The translations under genes were made by a program, and so were the position numbers. A stretch of 64,000 nt of DNA from Pseudomonas fluorescens (lineage in GTDB: Bacteria > Pseudomonadota > Gammaproteobacteria > Pseudomonadales > Pseudomonadaceae). The stretch is from positions 3,224,001-3,288,000 of the forward strand of contig NZ_CP148752.1 in the NCBI RefSeq assembly GCF_040448305.1, in the 5' to 3' direction. Under the pieces are notes generated by a model that was given only the letters and a program-made list of their open reading frames with translations, was not told the DNA's origin and did no database searches. This document shows, piece by piece, positions 43,609 through 51,873 of the stretch (positions are counted from its first letter, which is position 1; each line of letters opens with the position of its first letter).

Positions 43609-44781
43609 TCAGAAGTATTTGAGCCATCCGATATCGCGACGGCGTGACTTCAATGCCGCGAACCAGCGCACGGGTAAATACAGGGATAAAGCCAAGAGCA
43701 CCGCCGTCAGCCACACAGCCCAAATGCCGTCGAAACCGAAAAAAATTCCCTGGTTCAATCCGAACAACGCCACGCTGACCAGATACAGCGTCTTGAGTAA
43801 GTAAAGGTGGAGCAAGTAGAAGAACATCGGCGCCGCACCAAAGACTGCCAATGCATTGACCCACTTGCGTTGTTGAACCCGTTCCAGGGCACGAAGCAGT
43901 AACAGGCCCATGCCCAAGGTCAGCGAAAGGAACAGCAGGGAGGGTGGGTATTTTGTAATGTTGAAGAAGCTCATGAGGGTTTGCGTGAGGCCTTCATGGG
44001 CGACCCAATGCGCCTCGCCATAACCATTGACGGTTCGCAGTGCGACAAATCCGATCAATGTCCCGGCCCCTGCCAGCAGCAGATTACGTTGACGCTCCGC
44101 GGCCAAAACCTGGCCAGCAAACCAGGGGCCGATACTGTATCCAAGGGCGATCACACCGATCCACGGCAGTACAGGATACGAGGTGCGCAGACGCAAGCTG
44201 TCGGAGAAGTCGATCCAGCCGCGATCATGCAGAATCGCCCAAGGTATATGCATGGGCGAGCCTGTCGCGAAGTGCACATTATCCAGCAGGTTGTGCCCGG
44301 CCACGATCACCAGACCCAGGCAGCACAGCATGGACCTGGGTAACCAGACCAGTCCGGCCAGGGCAATCATGCAGATGCCAATGGCCCAGATCACTTGCAT
44401 GTAGATCGCCGTAGGCGGGAACTGAAAGGTCCAGGCGAAATTCACCAGGGTGAACTCCAGCAGTACCAGGAACAGACCGCGCTTGAATAAAAAGGCTGAC
44501 ACATCGCCCTTGCCCTGGTGCTTTTGGCCATACAGGTAAGCGGAAAGTCCAGTGAGCAGTATGAAAATCGGCGCACACAAATGGGCAAGTGTGCGGCTGA
44601 AAAATAGCGCCGGCTCAGTGGAGCCGATGTCCATCGGGTCTGTTACCTGACGGTGCAAAAAGAACGTCTCGCGCACGTGATCCAGCAGCATCAGGAGGAT
44701 TACCAGTCCCCTCAGGGCATCAATGGACAGCAGGCGTTGGTTCAAGCGTGTGATGGGTGGGATATGAGTAGAAGTTGTCAT
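43609..44781 (-). CDS. DUF1624 membrane protein (heparan-alpha-glucosaminide N-acetyltransferase-like)
   Basis: A 390-residue integral membrane protein with about ten hydrophobic segments. The N-terminus RLLSIDALRGLVILLMLLDH with VRETFF is the DUF1624/YeiB-like signature, and FLFKRGLFLVLLEFTLVNFA follows. The group is related to acyltransferases that use a membrane-embedded histidine (LLDHVRE) to move acetyl groups across the membrane. The substrate in bacteria is unknown. A TTG four codons upstream is possible, but neither start has a good ribosome site. It is a single gene. Confidence 0.85.
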   Translation of the reverse strand: MTTSTHIPPITRLNQRLLSIDALRGLVILLMLLDHVRETFFLHRQVTDPMDIGSTEPALFFSRTLAHLCAPIFILLTGLSAYLYGQKHQGKGDVSAFLFKRGLFLVLLEFTLVNFAWTFQFPPTAIYMQVIWAIGICMIALAGLVWLPRSMLCCLGLVIVAGHNLLDNVHFATGSPMHIPWAILHDRGWIDFSDSLRLRTSYPVLPWIGVIALGYSIGPWFAGQVLAAERQRNLLLAGAGTLIGFVALRTVNGYGEAHWVAHEGLTQTLMSFFNITKYPPSLLFLSLTLGMGLLLLRALERVQQRKWVNALAVFGAAPMFFYLLHLYLLKTLYLVSVALFGLNQGIFFGFDGIWAVWLTAVLLALSLYLPVRWFAALKSRRRDIGWLKYF

Positions 44782-44989
44782 CGAATGTCGCAAGCAAGGA
44801 GTGGATGGCTCTGCCAGTGGCGACTGACAGTATATATTTGTATAAGGTATAACATAACACGCCCACCAAGAACGACCGCCTGATTGCGTTGATAGCTGTC
44901 TACCGAGACGCCTTCAACTCAAGGAATGCGTCCCGCAATCGAGCGTCGCCTGAGTTCGGCCTGAACTCTTTGAACTGTTTAATGGAGCA

Positions 44990-45427
44990 TCAGCCTGGGA
45001 ACTGATCCCCAAACATCGGGTACCCGCCGGCGGAACCTTCGCGCGTCGCCTCGTCCTGAATCACAAACATGACGAAGTCGTCTTCAGCGACTGCCAGTTG
45101 GCATTCGTAACGCAAATCGGGTGCTCCTGCGGCGACCAGCTCGAACAGACCCTCGCGACCCGGGGGTACATGGGCACTGTGCTGAATATAGGAGGGCGAC
45201 CAGAAGCGTTCGGCCGCAGCCAGATCCTTGCGATTGGTCGCGTCACCCTTGTGAAAAGCCTGTAGGAGAAAAGATCCTTCATGGGTTAGCGCCTTGAGTC
45301 CGCTGGCAGAAGCTACGGTGAAACAGGGCAGTAAGCTGGCGCAATCGGTGCATGGGTGAGTGTTTTTTTTTGAAGGGGCAGTAGCTGGGGCACTATGACC
45401 CCAGTTACCAGTGGAACAGGTTTTCAC
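44990..45427 (-). pseudogene. Decayed SnoaL/NTF2-like protein with an internal deletion
   Basis: The central part (RKDLAAAERFWSPSYIQHSA, HVPPGREGLFELV, LRYECQLAVAEDDFVMF) is a clear SnoaL-like nuclear-transport-factor-2 fold. It then jumps straight to VIQDEATREGSAGGYPMFGD, the normal end of these proteins. The roughly 30-40 residues that lie between in relatives I recall (GxGxPxxWIAADI...ENGxxxEHWD) are missing in frame. The N-terminus (TCSTGNWGHSAPATAPSKKN) is not family-like either, and its start overlaps the OYE gene. Non-functional as a cone-shaped barrel, in my reading. Confidence 0.65.
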
Positions 45428-46524
45428 GCAACTTCAGTATGGAAAGGATAGTCCGTGTAACCCACTTCCGTGCCACCGAAGAACGACTCGCGGTCGTACG
45501 GGTTCAGTGGCCAGCCATTGCGCAGGCGCTCCGGCAAGTCAGGGTTGGCGATGAAGTGGCGGCCGAACGCGACCAGGTCTGCATCGCCGGCCTCGAGGAT
45601 CGCGTTGGCCGATTCACCGGAGAAGCCGCCCGCCGCGATAAGGGTGCCCTTGTAGTGCTGGCGGATGAGTTGGGACGCCACCGGACTCTGGTCACGGCGC
45701 TCGTCTTCGGCGACACCCAGGATGCGCGGTTCGATCAGGTGCAGATAGGCGAGGTCCAGCTTGTTCAGTTCGCGCGCGATATAGGTGAACAGGCCAATGG
45801 GATCGCTGTCGGACATATCACCGAAATTGCCGCTCGGCCCCAGGCGTACCGCCACCCGATTGCTGCCCCAGACGGAGATCACCGCTTCTACTGCTTCGAG
45901 CAGGAACCGGCTGCGGTTCTCGAACGAGCCACCGTAGATATCCGTACGTTTGTTGCTGCCGTCCTGGAGGAACTGATCAAACAGGTAGCCGTTGGCTGAG
46001 TGCAACTCCACACCGTCGAATCCGGCTGCGATACCGCGTTCGGCTGCGGCGCGGAAGCTTTCCACCAGCCCGCGGATTTCCGCGATGGTCAGTTCGCGCG
46101 CCGGGGAGCCGGGGGTCCAGCCGGTTTCGGTGAAGGCGAGGCCGCCGTGGTCTACGACGGAAGGGGCCACCGGTTGGGCGCCGCCTGGCTGCAGGAGGCT
46201 ATTGGACTGGCGCCCCGCATGATAGAGCTGCAAAAAGATTTTCCCGCCCTTGGCATGAACGGCGTCGGTCACGAGCTTCCAGCCGGCGATCTGGCTGTCG
46301 TCATACAAACCGGGAGCACCGAGGTAGCCATTACCATTGGCTGCGGCGATAGTCGCCTCGCCGATCAGCAGGCCACCGGCGGTGGTACGCTGGGCGTAGT
46401 ACTCGGCCATCAACTGGCCAGGGATGGCGCCCGGCTCGGCACGCATACGGGTAAGTGGCGCCAGAACGACGCGATGGGAAATCCGGTATGGGCCTATCTG
46501 GATGTTCGTATGCAGTTTGGACAT
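45424..46524 (-). CDS. Old Yellow Enzyme family ene-reductase (NemA/alkene reductase)
   Basis: A 366-residue FMN protein: RISHRVVLAPLTRMRAEPGA, KIFLQLYHAGRQSNSLLQPG, the substrate-binding His-Asn pair in GVELHSANGYLFDQFLQDGS and ADLVAFGRHFIANPDLPERL. OYEs reduce the C=C bond of enones, nitroalkenes and nitrate esters, or quinones, with NADPH. The ATG at 46524 begins SKLHTNIQIGPY as usual; longer frames are not family-like. Divergent LysR gene (start 46672) across ~147 bases is the likely regulator, as in NemR/LysR-controlled stress operons for electrophiles. Confidence 0.93.
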   Translation of the reverse strand: MSKLHTNIQIGPYRISHRVVLAPLTRMRAEPGAIPGQLMAEYYAQRTTAGGLLIGEATIAAANGNGYLGAPGLYDDSQIAGWKLVTDAVHAKGGKIFLQLYHAGRQSNSLLQPGGAQPVAPSVVDHGGLAFTETGWTPGSPARELTIAEIRGLVESFRAAAERGIAAGFDGVELHSANGYLFDQFLQDGSNKRTDIYGGSFENRSRFLLEAVEAVISVWGSNRVAVRLGPSGNFGDMSDSDPIGLFTYIARELNKLDLAYLHLIEPRILGVAEDERRDQSPVASQLIRQHYKGTLIAAGGFSGESANAILEAGDADLVAFGRHFIANPDLPERLRNGWPLNPYDRESFFGGTEVGYTDYPFHTEVA

Positions 46525-46671
46525 GACAACGATACCTGTCAGTGGTGGGATGGGCGCAATGTAGGCGTAAAATTCGCGGAGAAAAATATCCCGCGATGCC
46601 GAACATTTCGGATGTTTTTTCCGTAATCCCACCTTGTTGGTGGGGTTCTACCGGAGCAGGCAGGAAAAGCG

Positions 46672-47556
46672 ATGGAAAGTCTGAATGGCATCTCGATGTT
46701 CGTGCAGGTTGCCGAAACGCGCAGCTTTACCGAGTCCGCCCGCCAGTTGGGGGTGTCATCCTCGACCGTGGGCAAAACCATTGCGCGGATGGAGGAGCGC
46801 TTGCATGTGCGACTGTTTCATCGCAGTACACGCAGCATCACGCTGACGGCCGAGGGGACCCTGTTCCTTGAGCGCTGCCGCCGCATCCTCAGCGAGGTCA
46901 CTGCTGCCGAGTCCGAGCTGTCAGGCCTGGCTGGCAGTCCACGGGGGCGGCTTCGGGTGGGCACGCCGCTACTGGGCGACCTGATGATGCCGGCCTTTGA
47001 CGGGTTCATGGAGCAGTATCCGGAAGTCGAACTGGATATCGATTTTTGCGACCGCATGGTCGATGTGATCGAGGAGGGGTTCGACGCGGTGATTCGCACC
47101 GGCGAGCAGACCGATTCTCGCTTGACTGCGCGCCGCCTCGGTTCCTGCGCACATGTGCTGGTGGCGTCGCCGACGTATCTCAAGCGGCATGGTGTACCCG
47201 CGTATCCGCGTGAACTGGAACGCCATGCATGCTTGCAGCACAAGTTCCCCGCAACCGGAAAGCTGGAGCGTTGGCCGCTGCGGCTCGAAGCTTCCGAGGC
47301 TGAACTGGTGCTGCCCGCCACGATGACGTCGAACACCATCGAGCCTCTTGCCTACGCCGCAATCCAGGGCAGGGGCATTGCCTTTCTGCCGACTTTCCTG
47401 GTGCGCGAAGCGCTGGAAAGCGGCCAACTGGTCACCGTGCTGGACGACTACATTGACCGCCAAGTCGTCTTCTGGATGCTGTGGCCAGCCAGCCGGTATG
47501 CCTCGCCCAAGTTGCGCGTTTTCATTGACTACATGAGTGCGCACTTGCGCATCTGA
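46672..47556 (+). CDS. LysR-family transcriptional regulator
   Basis: A 294-residue LTTR of the CrgA/PecT-like group: LNGISMFVQVAETRSFTESA, SSSTVGKTIARMEERLHVRL, effector domain from GRLRVGTPLLGDLMMPAFDG. AGGAAAAGCG precedes the ATG. It is divergent from the OYE gene, which it probably regulates. It is convergent with the Gfo/Idh/MocA gene, four bases apart. Confidence 0.9.
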   Translation: MESLNGISMFVQVAETRSFTESARQLGVSSSTVGKTIARMEERLHVRLFHRSTRSITLTAEGTLFLERCRRILSEVTAAESELSGLAGSPRGRLRVGTPLLGDLMMPAFDGFMEQYPEVELDIDFCDRMVDVIEEGFDAVIRTGEQTDSRLTARRLGSCAHVLVASPTYLKRHGVPAYPRELERHACLQHKFPATGKLERWPLRLEASEAELVLPATMTSNTIEPLAYAAIQGRGIAFLPTFLVREALESGQLVTVLDDYIDRQVVFWMLWPASRYASPKLRVFIDYMSAHLRI

Positions 47557-47560
47557 TCGC

Positions 47561-48664
47561 TTACGCCTGCAGCTTCAGGCGCACACCGTCGCGGTTGGAG
47601 ATTTCGATGGCATCGATCAATTCGTGCATGCGCAAGGCATCCGCCATGGTCGGTGCAACCTGGGTACCGTCGCGCACATCATTGGCGTAGGCGGCATACA
47701 AGTGGGCCAGTTCCTGCTGGCTGCCGCCCAGGTCATTCTCCGGGAGCCAGTTGTAGCGCGGCGGCACCGTGAGTGTATGCATCGGTTGCGAGTCGCCCTG
47801 GGCCGCTTCGATGGTATTGAACTGGTCGCCAAAACTGGTGGTGTTCCAGATCTTGAGATCACCCTGGGTGCCGGTCAGGTCCAGCTGTATGCCATGGTTG
47901 CTGCGTTTCCCGGCTTCGATATGGACCGTCAGCACAGCCCCGTTGGAGAAGGTACCGTTGACCAGAACCTGGTCGGCCGTTGTGTGTTTCAGTACCTCAC
48001 CTGTCTCGATCAGCGTCACTTCCGGGAACTGGTTGACAGTCAGCGCGCTGATGCTCTGCGGATGGCCCAGCATGCTGAACACCGCATCGAAATAGTGACC
48101 GCCATAGATGGAAAGCAGGCTGGAGAAGTTCTCCGGCGGGATGGTGAAGTACAGGGCGGCCAGGCGTTCGCGCTGGAAATATTCGACGCTGACATGCAAC
48201 CGCACCGAACGCAGTTCCCCGATGTAGCCGTCCTTTAACAGGTCGCGTACATAGCGATAATCCGGGTTCAGTCGACGCTGCAATCCGACGATATGCCGAA
48301 CGCCAGCCTTCTCGGCAAGCGCCATCAGTTCCTGCGACACGGCCTTGCTGGGCGTCAGCGGCCATTCGCAGTACACATCTTTTCCGGCGGCGATGGCTGC
48401 TCGTACGGTGGCCTCGTGCTGGGGTGCCGTGTTGAGCACGAGCACCAGATCCACTTCCGGATGGTTGACCAGAGCCTCCACGGAATCGAGCGCAAAGCGG
48501 ATGCCGTGGCGCCGCGCCAGGTCGGCGGCTTTTTCCGGGCTGCGACTGTGGACTGCCGTCAGCTCATAGTCGGGAAGCAACTGGAGGGCGGGCAAGTGAC
48601 CGTACTCGGCCCAATGACCGACGCCAATGAGACCCACTCGAATTTTTTTTGATGACAGGGTCAT
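47561..48664 (-). CDS. Gfo/Idh/MocA-family NAD(P)-dependent oxidoreductase
   Basis: A 367-residue protein. Rossmann start IRVGLIGVGHWAEYGHLPAL, then VLNTAPQHEATVRAAIAAGK and the family motif DVYCEWPLTPSKA (E-W-P in place of E-K-P). The C-terminal alpha/beta domain has IYGGHYFDAVFSMLG. Members oxidise sugars, inositol or related ketoses. AGGAG 8 bases upstream of 48664 fixes the start. It has no sugar-catabolic neighbours, so its substrate is open. The Trp replacing Lys in the EKP motif is unusual and may alter catalysis. Confidence 0.88.
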   Translation of the reverse strand: MTLSSKKIRVGLIGVGHWAEYGHLPALQLLPDYELTAVHSRSPEKAADLARRHGIRFALDSVEALVNHPEVDLVLVLNTAPQHEATVRAAIAAGKDVYCEWPLTPSKAVSQELMALAEKAGVRHIVGLQRRLNPDYRYVRDLLKDGYIGELRSVRLHVSVEYFQRERLAALYFTIPPENFSSLLSIYGGHYFDAVFSMLGHPQSISALTVNQFPEVTLIETGEVLKHTTADQVLVNGTFSNGAVLTVHIEAGKRSNHGIQLDLTGTQGDLKIWNTTSFGDQFNTIEAAQGDSQPMHTLTVPPRYNWLPENDLGGSQQELAHLYAAYANDVRDGTQVAPTMADALRMHELIDAIEISNRDGVRLKLQA

Positions 48665-49313
48665 GGAAGCTCCTGAGCCTGGTTTGAAGGGAAAGGTTGC
48701 GTTGTCGGGCGACGACGGCTGGCGGCATAAGGCCAATACCGCGCAAAGGGCGCTGATAAAGCCAAGGTTGGCCACGGCAAATAACGTCATGGCGCCGAGG
48801 TATTCCAACTGCGGAAAACCTGGTCGAGCCAGTGTAGGAAGAGATGTAGTCGGAAAAAATGCGTTAGAGATCCGAACACTTCGGACGCTGGTGTCCGGAA
48901 TACTCCGCACCAGGACTACCGAAACGTTTGGCCCAAGCCTTCCGTATTGACTTCAGTCCTTTTTTGGGAAAATTGCACGGTACTTGACCACCCGATTGCA
49001 TTCGACCTGACCAGTGATTGCGACGGATTTGACCGGAATGCTTTGTAACCACGATCGGCAGAGAACGGCCAGGAGCGGACGGTGGACACAGTGATGGCAA
49101 ATGGGTAGCGTTACCGATGCTGCTTTCGAGTCTAGAAGGCAACAGGGCCTACCGTCGCCCTTGTCGTGTTTCTCTCAGGGCGATGTCGCGTTTGCCCTAA
49201 GCTAGACAAGCACTGACAGGGCGACAAGGAGCGTTATACGACAAGCCATCGCAACAAGAAACATGACATGGCATGTCGCCTAATTAGTAGTTAGATCTCA
49301 GGAGAGATCCCCG
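48665..49313. other. Intergenic stretch, no gene supported
   Basis: 649 bases. On the minus strand a hydrophobic segment (LGAMTLFAVANLGFISALCA) is open in frame with the oxidoreductase gene, perhaps a scrap of a membrane protein. TCCGAACACTTCGGAC and GTGTCCGGA (48870-48900) form overlapping inverted repeats. Nothing else recognisable. Confidence 0.5.
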
Positions 49314-49844
49314 ATGCCCAGAGAGTTCGAGCTCATTACGTCCGTGCCAGTCCCCTCGAGGTCCGGCATCTCCCACTTTTACAAGTCGATGAACCTAGCG
49401 GACGCTTTTGCGATTCGGCTCCCTGCGGGCACATCTAGCAATCCAGATTTGCTGGCTCGATTCATCTTTTCCCACCAGCCATCCTGGATCGGATGGCTCA
49501 TGAAAGTCCGAGACACTATCGTTGCCTGTTTCGGTCTCAAGACAGCCAAACACTTGGCAACACTTGCTAATCGGATTGGAATCTTCAAGGTCTACAGCAC
49601 TAACCAGACTGAAATCGTGTTGGGAGAGGACGACAAGCACCTCGACTTCCGGATATCGGTTCTGTGTTCTGGAGAGGCAGAGCCAGAAGGCAGTCACCAA
49701 CTCGTTGTTTCAACCGTGGTCCAGTGCCACAACCGTCTAGGCCGGGCCTACATCTTCGTCATTGCCCCATTTCACCGCTTGGTTGTTAAAGCCAGCCTCC
49801 TGCGTGCGGCGCGCGTCGGTTGGCCTCTGGCTACCTGCCCCTAA
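49314..49844 (+). CDS. DUF2867-domain protein
   Basis: A 176-residue protein with the family pattern: YKSMNLADAFAIRLPAGTSS, IFSHQPSWIGWLMKVRDTIV, CFGLKTAK, KVYSTNQTEIVLGEDDKHLD and the C-terminal FVIAPFHRLVVKASLLRAAR followed by VGWP. DUF2867 occurs alone or fused to NAD-binding epimerase-like domains; its role is unknown. AGGAGA lies before the ATG. Its base composition is a little less GC-rich than most of the window. Confidence 0.82.
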   Translation: MPREFELITSVPVPSRSGISHFYKSMNLADAFAIRLPAGTSSNPDLLARFIFSHQPSWIGWLMKVRDTIVACFGLKTAKHLATLANRIGIFKVYSTNQTEIVLGEDDKHLDFRISVLCSGEAEPEGSHQLVVSTVVQCHNRLGRAYIFVIAPFHRLVVKASLLRAARVGWPLATCP

Positions 49845-50153
49845 GGCTGAGAACGCTGTGTGCCCCTCTGAAGTTTAACCCTTCCATCGAGCGATTGAAT
49901 CCACAGTCGATTGCAGCCCTTCATGACAGGCAACAATCGGCCACAAGCGGACAGTCAAACACCGGTACCATTGCACACTGCCTTTTCGATTAACGTGGTC
50001 TAAAGAGTTCGCCGATCTGCCTTAGCGAAAAAACGCTCATCGTGCGGCGGACAGCGGATTTTATGGTATTCAGGCTGTATCGTTCACGGAAGTCAGCGCG
50101 CCGATACTTCTTCCGAAGGCACACGAATTTTTCAGCAAACGGAGTCACCTAAC
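49845..50153. other. Intergenic stretch, no gene supported
   Basis: 309 bases with no plausible coding frame. It should contain the promoter of the PchB-like gene; I see no convincing Fur box even though pchB-type genes are often iron-regulated. Confidence 0.5.
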
Positions 50154-50474
50154 ATGGACGTCATCAATCAGCTGCAGCCCGAAGAGTGTGCAGGCATGGA
50201 GGATATCCGACGCGAAATCGATGCCCTAGATCAGGTTGTTATCAAGCTGTTGGGTAAGCGCTTTCACTACGTACTGGCTGCCTCGAAGTACAAGACCTCA
50301 GTGACTTCGGTGCGTGCTCCGGAGCGTTTCAAGGCCATGTTGGCGACACGACGCGAGTGGGCCGAGGCTGAGGGCCTGAGCCCGGATGCAATCGAGAAGA
50401 TGTACAGTGACCTGGTGAACCACTTCATTGCAGAAGAAATGAAACACTGGACGGCTCATCAATCCGACACCTGA
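50154..50474 (+). CDS. PchB-like isochorismate pyruvate-lyase / chorismate mutase (AroQ fold)
   Basis: A 106-residue all-helical protein that follows Pseudomonas aeruginosa PchB along its length: PEECAGMEDIRREIDALDQV, LLGKRFHYVLAASKYK, APERFKAMLATRREWAEAEG and HFIAEEMKHW. The active-site residues I know from PchB (Arg in DIRREID, Arg in GKRFHY and Lys in ASKYKTS) are all present. PchB splits isochorismate into salicylate and pyruvate for pyochelin-type siderophores. No pchA or other siderophore gene is nearby, so chorismate mutase activity or an orphan salicylate step are both possible. Confidence 0.83.
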   Translation: MDVINQLQPEECAGMEDIRREIDALDQVVIKLLGKRFHYVLAASKYKTSVTSVRAPERFKAMLATRREWAEAEGLSPDAIEKMYSDLVNHFIAEEMKHWTAHQSDT

Positions 50475-50588
50475 CTCTAGTGTCCGGACTGACTTCCTCG
50501 GGGCGTGAAGCGGACACTGACTCACGCTGTGATTGACGGGCTGGCCGATAGTGGCCAGTGGAGAAGAAACCCATCAGCGCCAAGCGGA

Positions 50589-50616
50589 CTGATCGACCCT
50601 GGCCGGGGTCGATCAG
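50589..50616. terminator. Bidirectional terminator hairpin
   Basis: A perfect 11-bp stem (CTGATCGACCC / GGGTCGATCAG) with loop TGGCCG lies between the PchB-like gene and the convergent hydrolase gene, whose stop is 10 bases on. TTTCTT follows on the plus strand after a few bases. Confidence 0.65.
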
Positions 50617-50625
50617 GGGAGTTTC

Positions 50626-51144
50626 TTAGAAACTCCATTCCTCAGCCTGAACGACTCGGCAGAATGGCCCCGCCAAGGTTGCATTGTGGTGGGCAACGAT
50701 GGCCTCTGCTTTGAGCGTTGGAGTATCAGAGCAGGTATGTCCGTCGGCGATGAGCACAGCATCGAAGCCGCAATCGCGGGCAGCACGGCAAGTACTATCT
50801 ACGCAGTATTGAGTTTTCATTCCTGTAACGACGATGCCTTCACAGCCGCGTTCGCGTAGCTGACCAGCCAGCTCAGTCTGAGCAAAGGCGTTGGGACGTT
50901 TTTTCTCAAAAATCACTTCGTCACCTCTTAGCTGCAACTCCTGGACAAGCTCGGTGAGCGGACTACCCGGCTCGATAGGAGACCCGGCCGGACCTATGTG
51001 GCGGGCGAGAAAGATGGGGGCGCCAGTCTCCCGTGCACTTCTCATCAGCCTATTCAATGTATCGAGAAGCGCTTCACTGCCCCAAGGTCTATCCGGGCCG
51101 TGAACAAGCCCTACCTGCATGTCGAGAATCAGAAGTGCATACAT
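50626..51144 (-). CDS. Isochorismatase-like cysteine hydrolase
   Basis: A 172-residue hydrolase of the isochorismatase/nicotinamidase fold: YALLILDMQVGLVHG (catalytic Asp), FEKKRPNAFAQTELAGQLRE (Lys) and IVVTGMKTQYCVDSTCRAAR with the catalytic Cys, then GFDAVLIADGHTCSDTPTL. The presence of a Cys nucleophile points to an amidase-like hydrolase (N-carbamoylsarcosine amidase/nicotinamidase branch) rather than EntB-type isochorismatase, which lacks the Cys. Standing next to a PchB-like gene is tempting but the genes are convergent. AAGGAAA precedes the ATG. Confidence 0.87.
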   Translation of the reverse strand: MYALLILDMQVGLVHGPDRPWGSEALLDTLNRLMRSARETGAPIFLARHIGPAGSPIEPGSPLTELVQELQLRGDEVIFEKKRPNAFAQTELAGQLRERGCEGIVVTGMKTQYCVDSTCRAARDCGFDAVLIADGHTCSDTPTLKAEAIVAHHNATLAGPFCRVVQAEEWSF

Positions 51145-51186
51145 GTGCGTTTCCTTACGTTTGTGCCAATAAAACCGGGGCAAAAA

Positions 51187-51216
51187 AAAGACCCGGTCCA
51201 TTACTGGCGGGTCTTT
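51187..51216 (-). terminator. Intrinsic terminator (minus strand) ahead of the hydrolase gene
   Basis: AAAGACCCG (51187-51195) pairs with CGGGTCTTT (51208-51216); on the minus strand the stem is followed by a run of eight T. It lies only 43 bases upstream of the hydrolase start, so it either ends transcripts from the right or acts as an attenuator in the hydrolase leader. Confidence 0.75.
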
Positions 51217-51239
51217 GGGGTTATGCGTTGTTTTAACTC

Positions 51240-51282
51240 ACACAACCTCCCACGACCCGCCTGTGGCGGTCGTGAAGGTTGT
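51240..51282. repeat. Long imperfect hairpin upstream of the terminator
   Basis: CACAACC and CACGACC blocks pair with GGTCGTG and GGTTGTG, with GCC/GGC at the tip around TGT and small bulges. It is about 20 bp of stem, 24 bases from the intrinsic terminator, so the two could form one structured leader on the minus strand. Confidence 0.6.
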
Positions 51283-51454
51283 GGTCGATTCGATGCATGG
51301 CGTAGTCATGAAGCATGACCTTAACTGTGGCGCGCCGGTCTTGCAAGTGAGCATGCCCGGGATGAAAGTCATTTCATGCAGATGGGACTCAACGACAGCT
51401 CCTGGCCGATTTCTGCCTTTCACGACCGGCTGAAATCGACCCAATATAGCCGTT

Positions 51455-51610
51455 CGCTAACGAATGCAAATGGCCGTTTTTGACTATCGCCACCGGCAGC
51501 AATGGGTCGCTCTCTGACGGTCATGACCACGAAGCGTGCTGGTCAAATCCGATGCAAATGATTGGTCAGGTCGAATGCAAATGGGTGGGCAAATCTATGC
51601 AATTACCTGT
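51455..51610. mobile_element. Probable IS-end remnant with repeated ATGCAAATG motifs
   Basis: Near-copies of the nonamer occur at about 51463 (AATGCAAATGGCC), 51550 (GATGCAAATGATT) and 51573 (GAATGCAAATGGGTG), with a partial TCTATGCAATT at ~51594. Several short direct repeats near an end are a mark of IS21-family termini. No transposase gene is present, so this is a relic at best. Confidence 0.35.
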
Positions 51611-51873
51611 TTTTCGTCGTGAGCGTAGAGATGTACTTTGATGCGTGGTCCTGCGTCATATTTGACATGGACCCGGTAGCCAAGGCTATACGCGGAGAAA
51701 GGGGCGATTCCGGTTTTAAAACCGACGCCGGGGGGGGTATTCAAGCAGCTTGAACTGCTTTTCCACTCGATCAGGACGAACTCCGATGCCTCGCAGAGAG
51801 GCCGGTTGTTTCGCTTTCAGGATCTCTCCTGTTTTGAGAAGCAAACCGGCCATACGCGGTTCTGATGCAAACG

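Noticed and set aside
48665..48910. N-terminal extension of the Gfo/Idh/MocA frame with a hydrophobic helix
   Set aside because: The family start at 48664 has a strong AGGAG site; the extension is not family-like. A scrap of a membrane protein is possible but not supportable.
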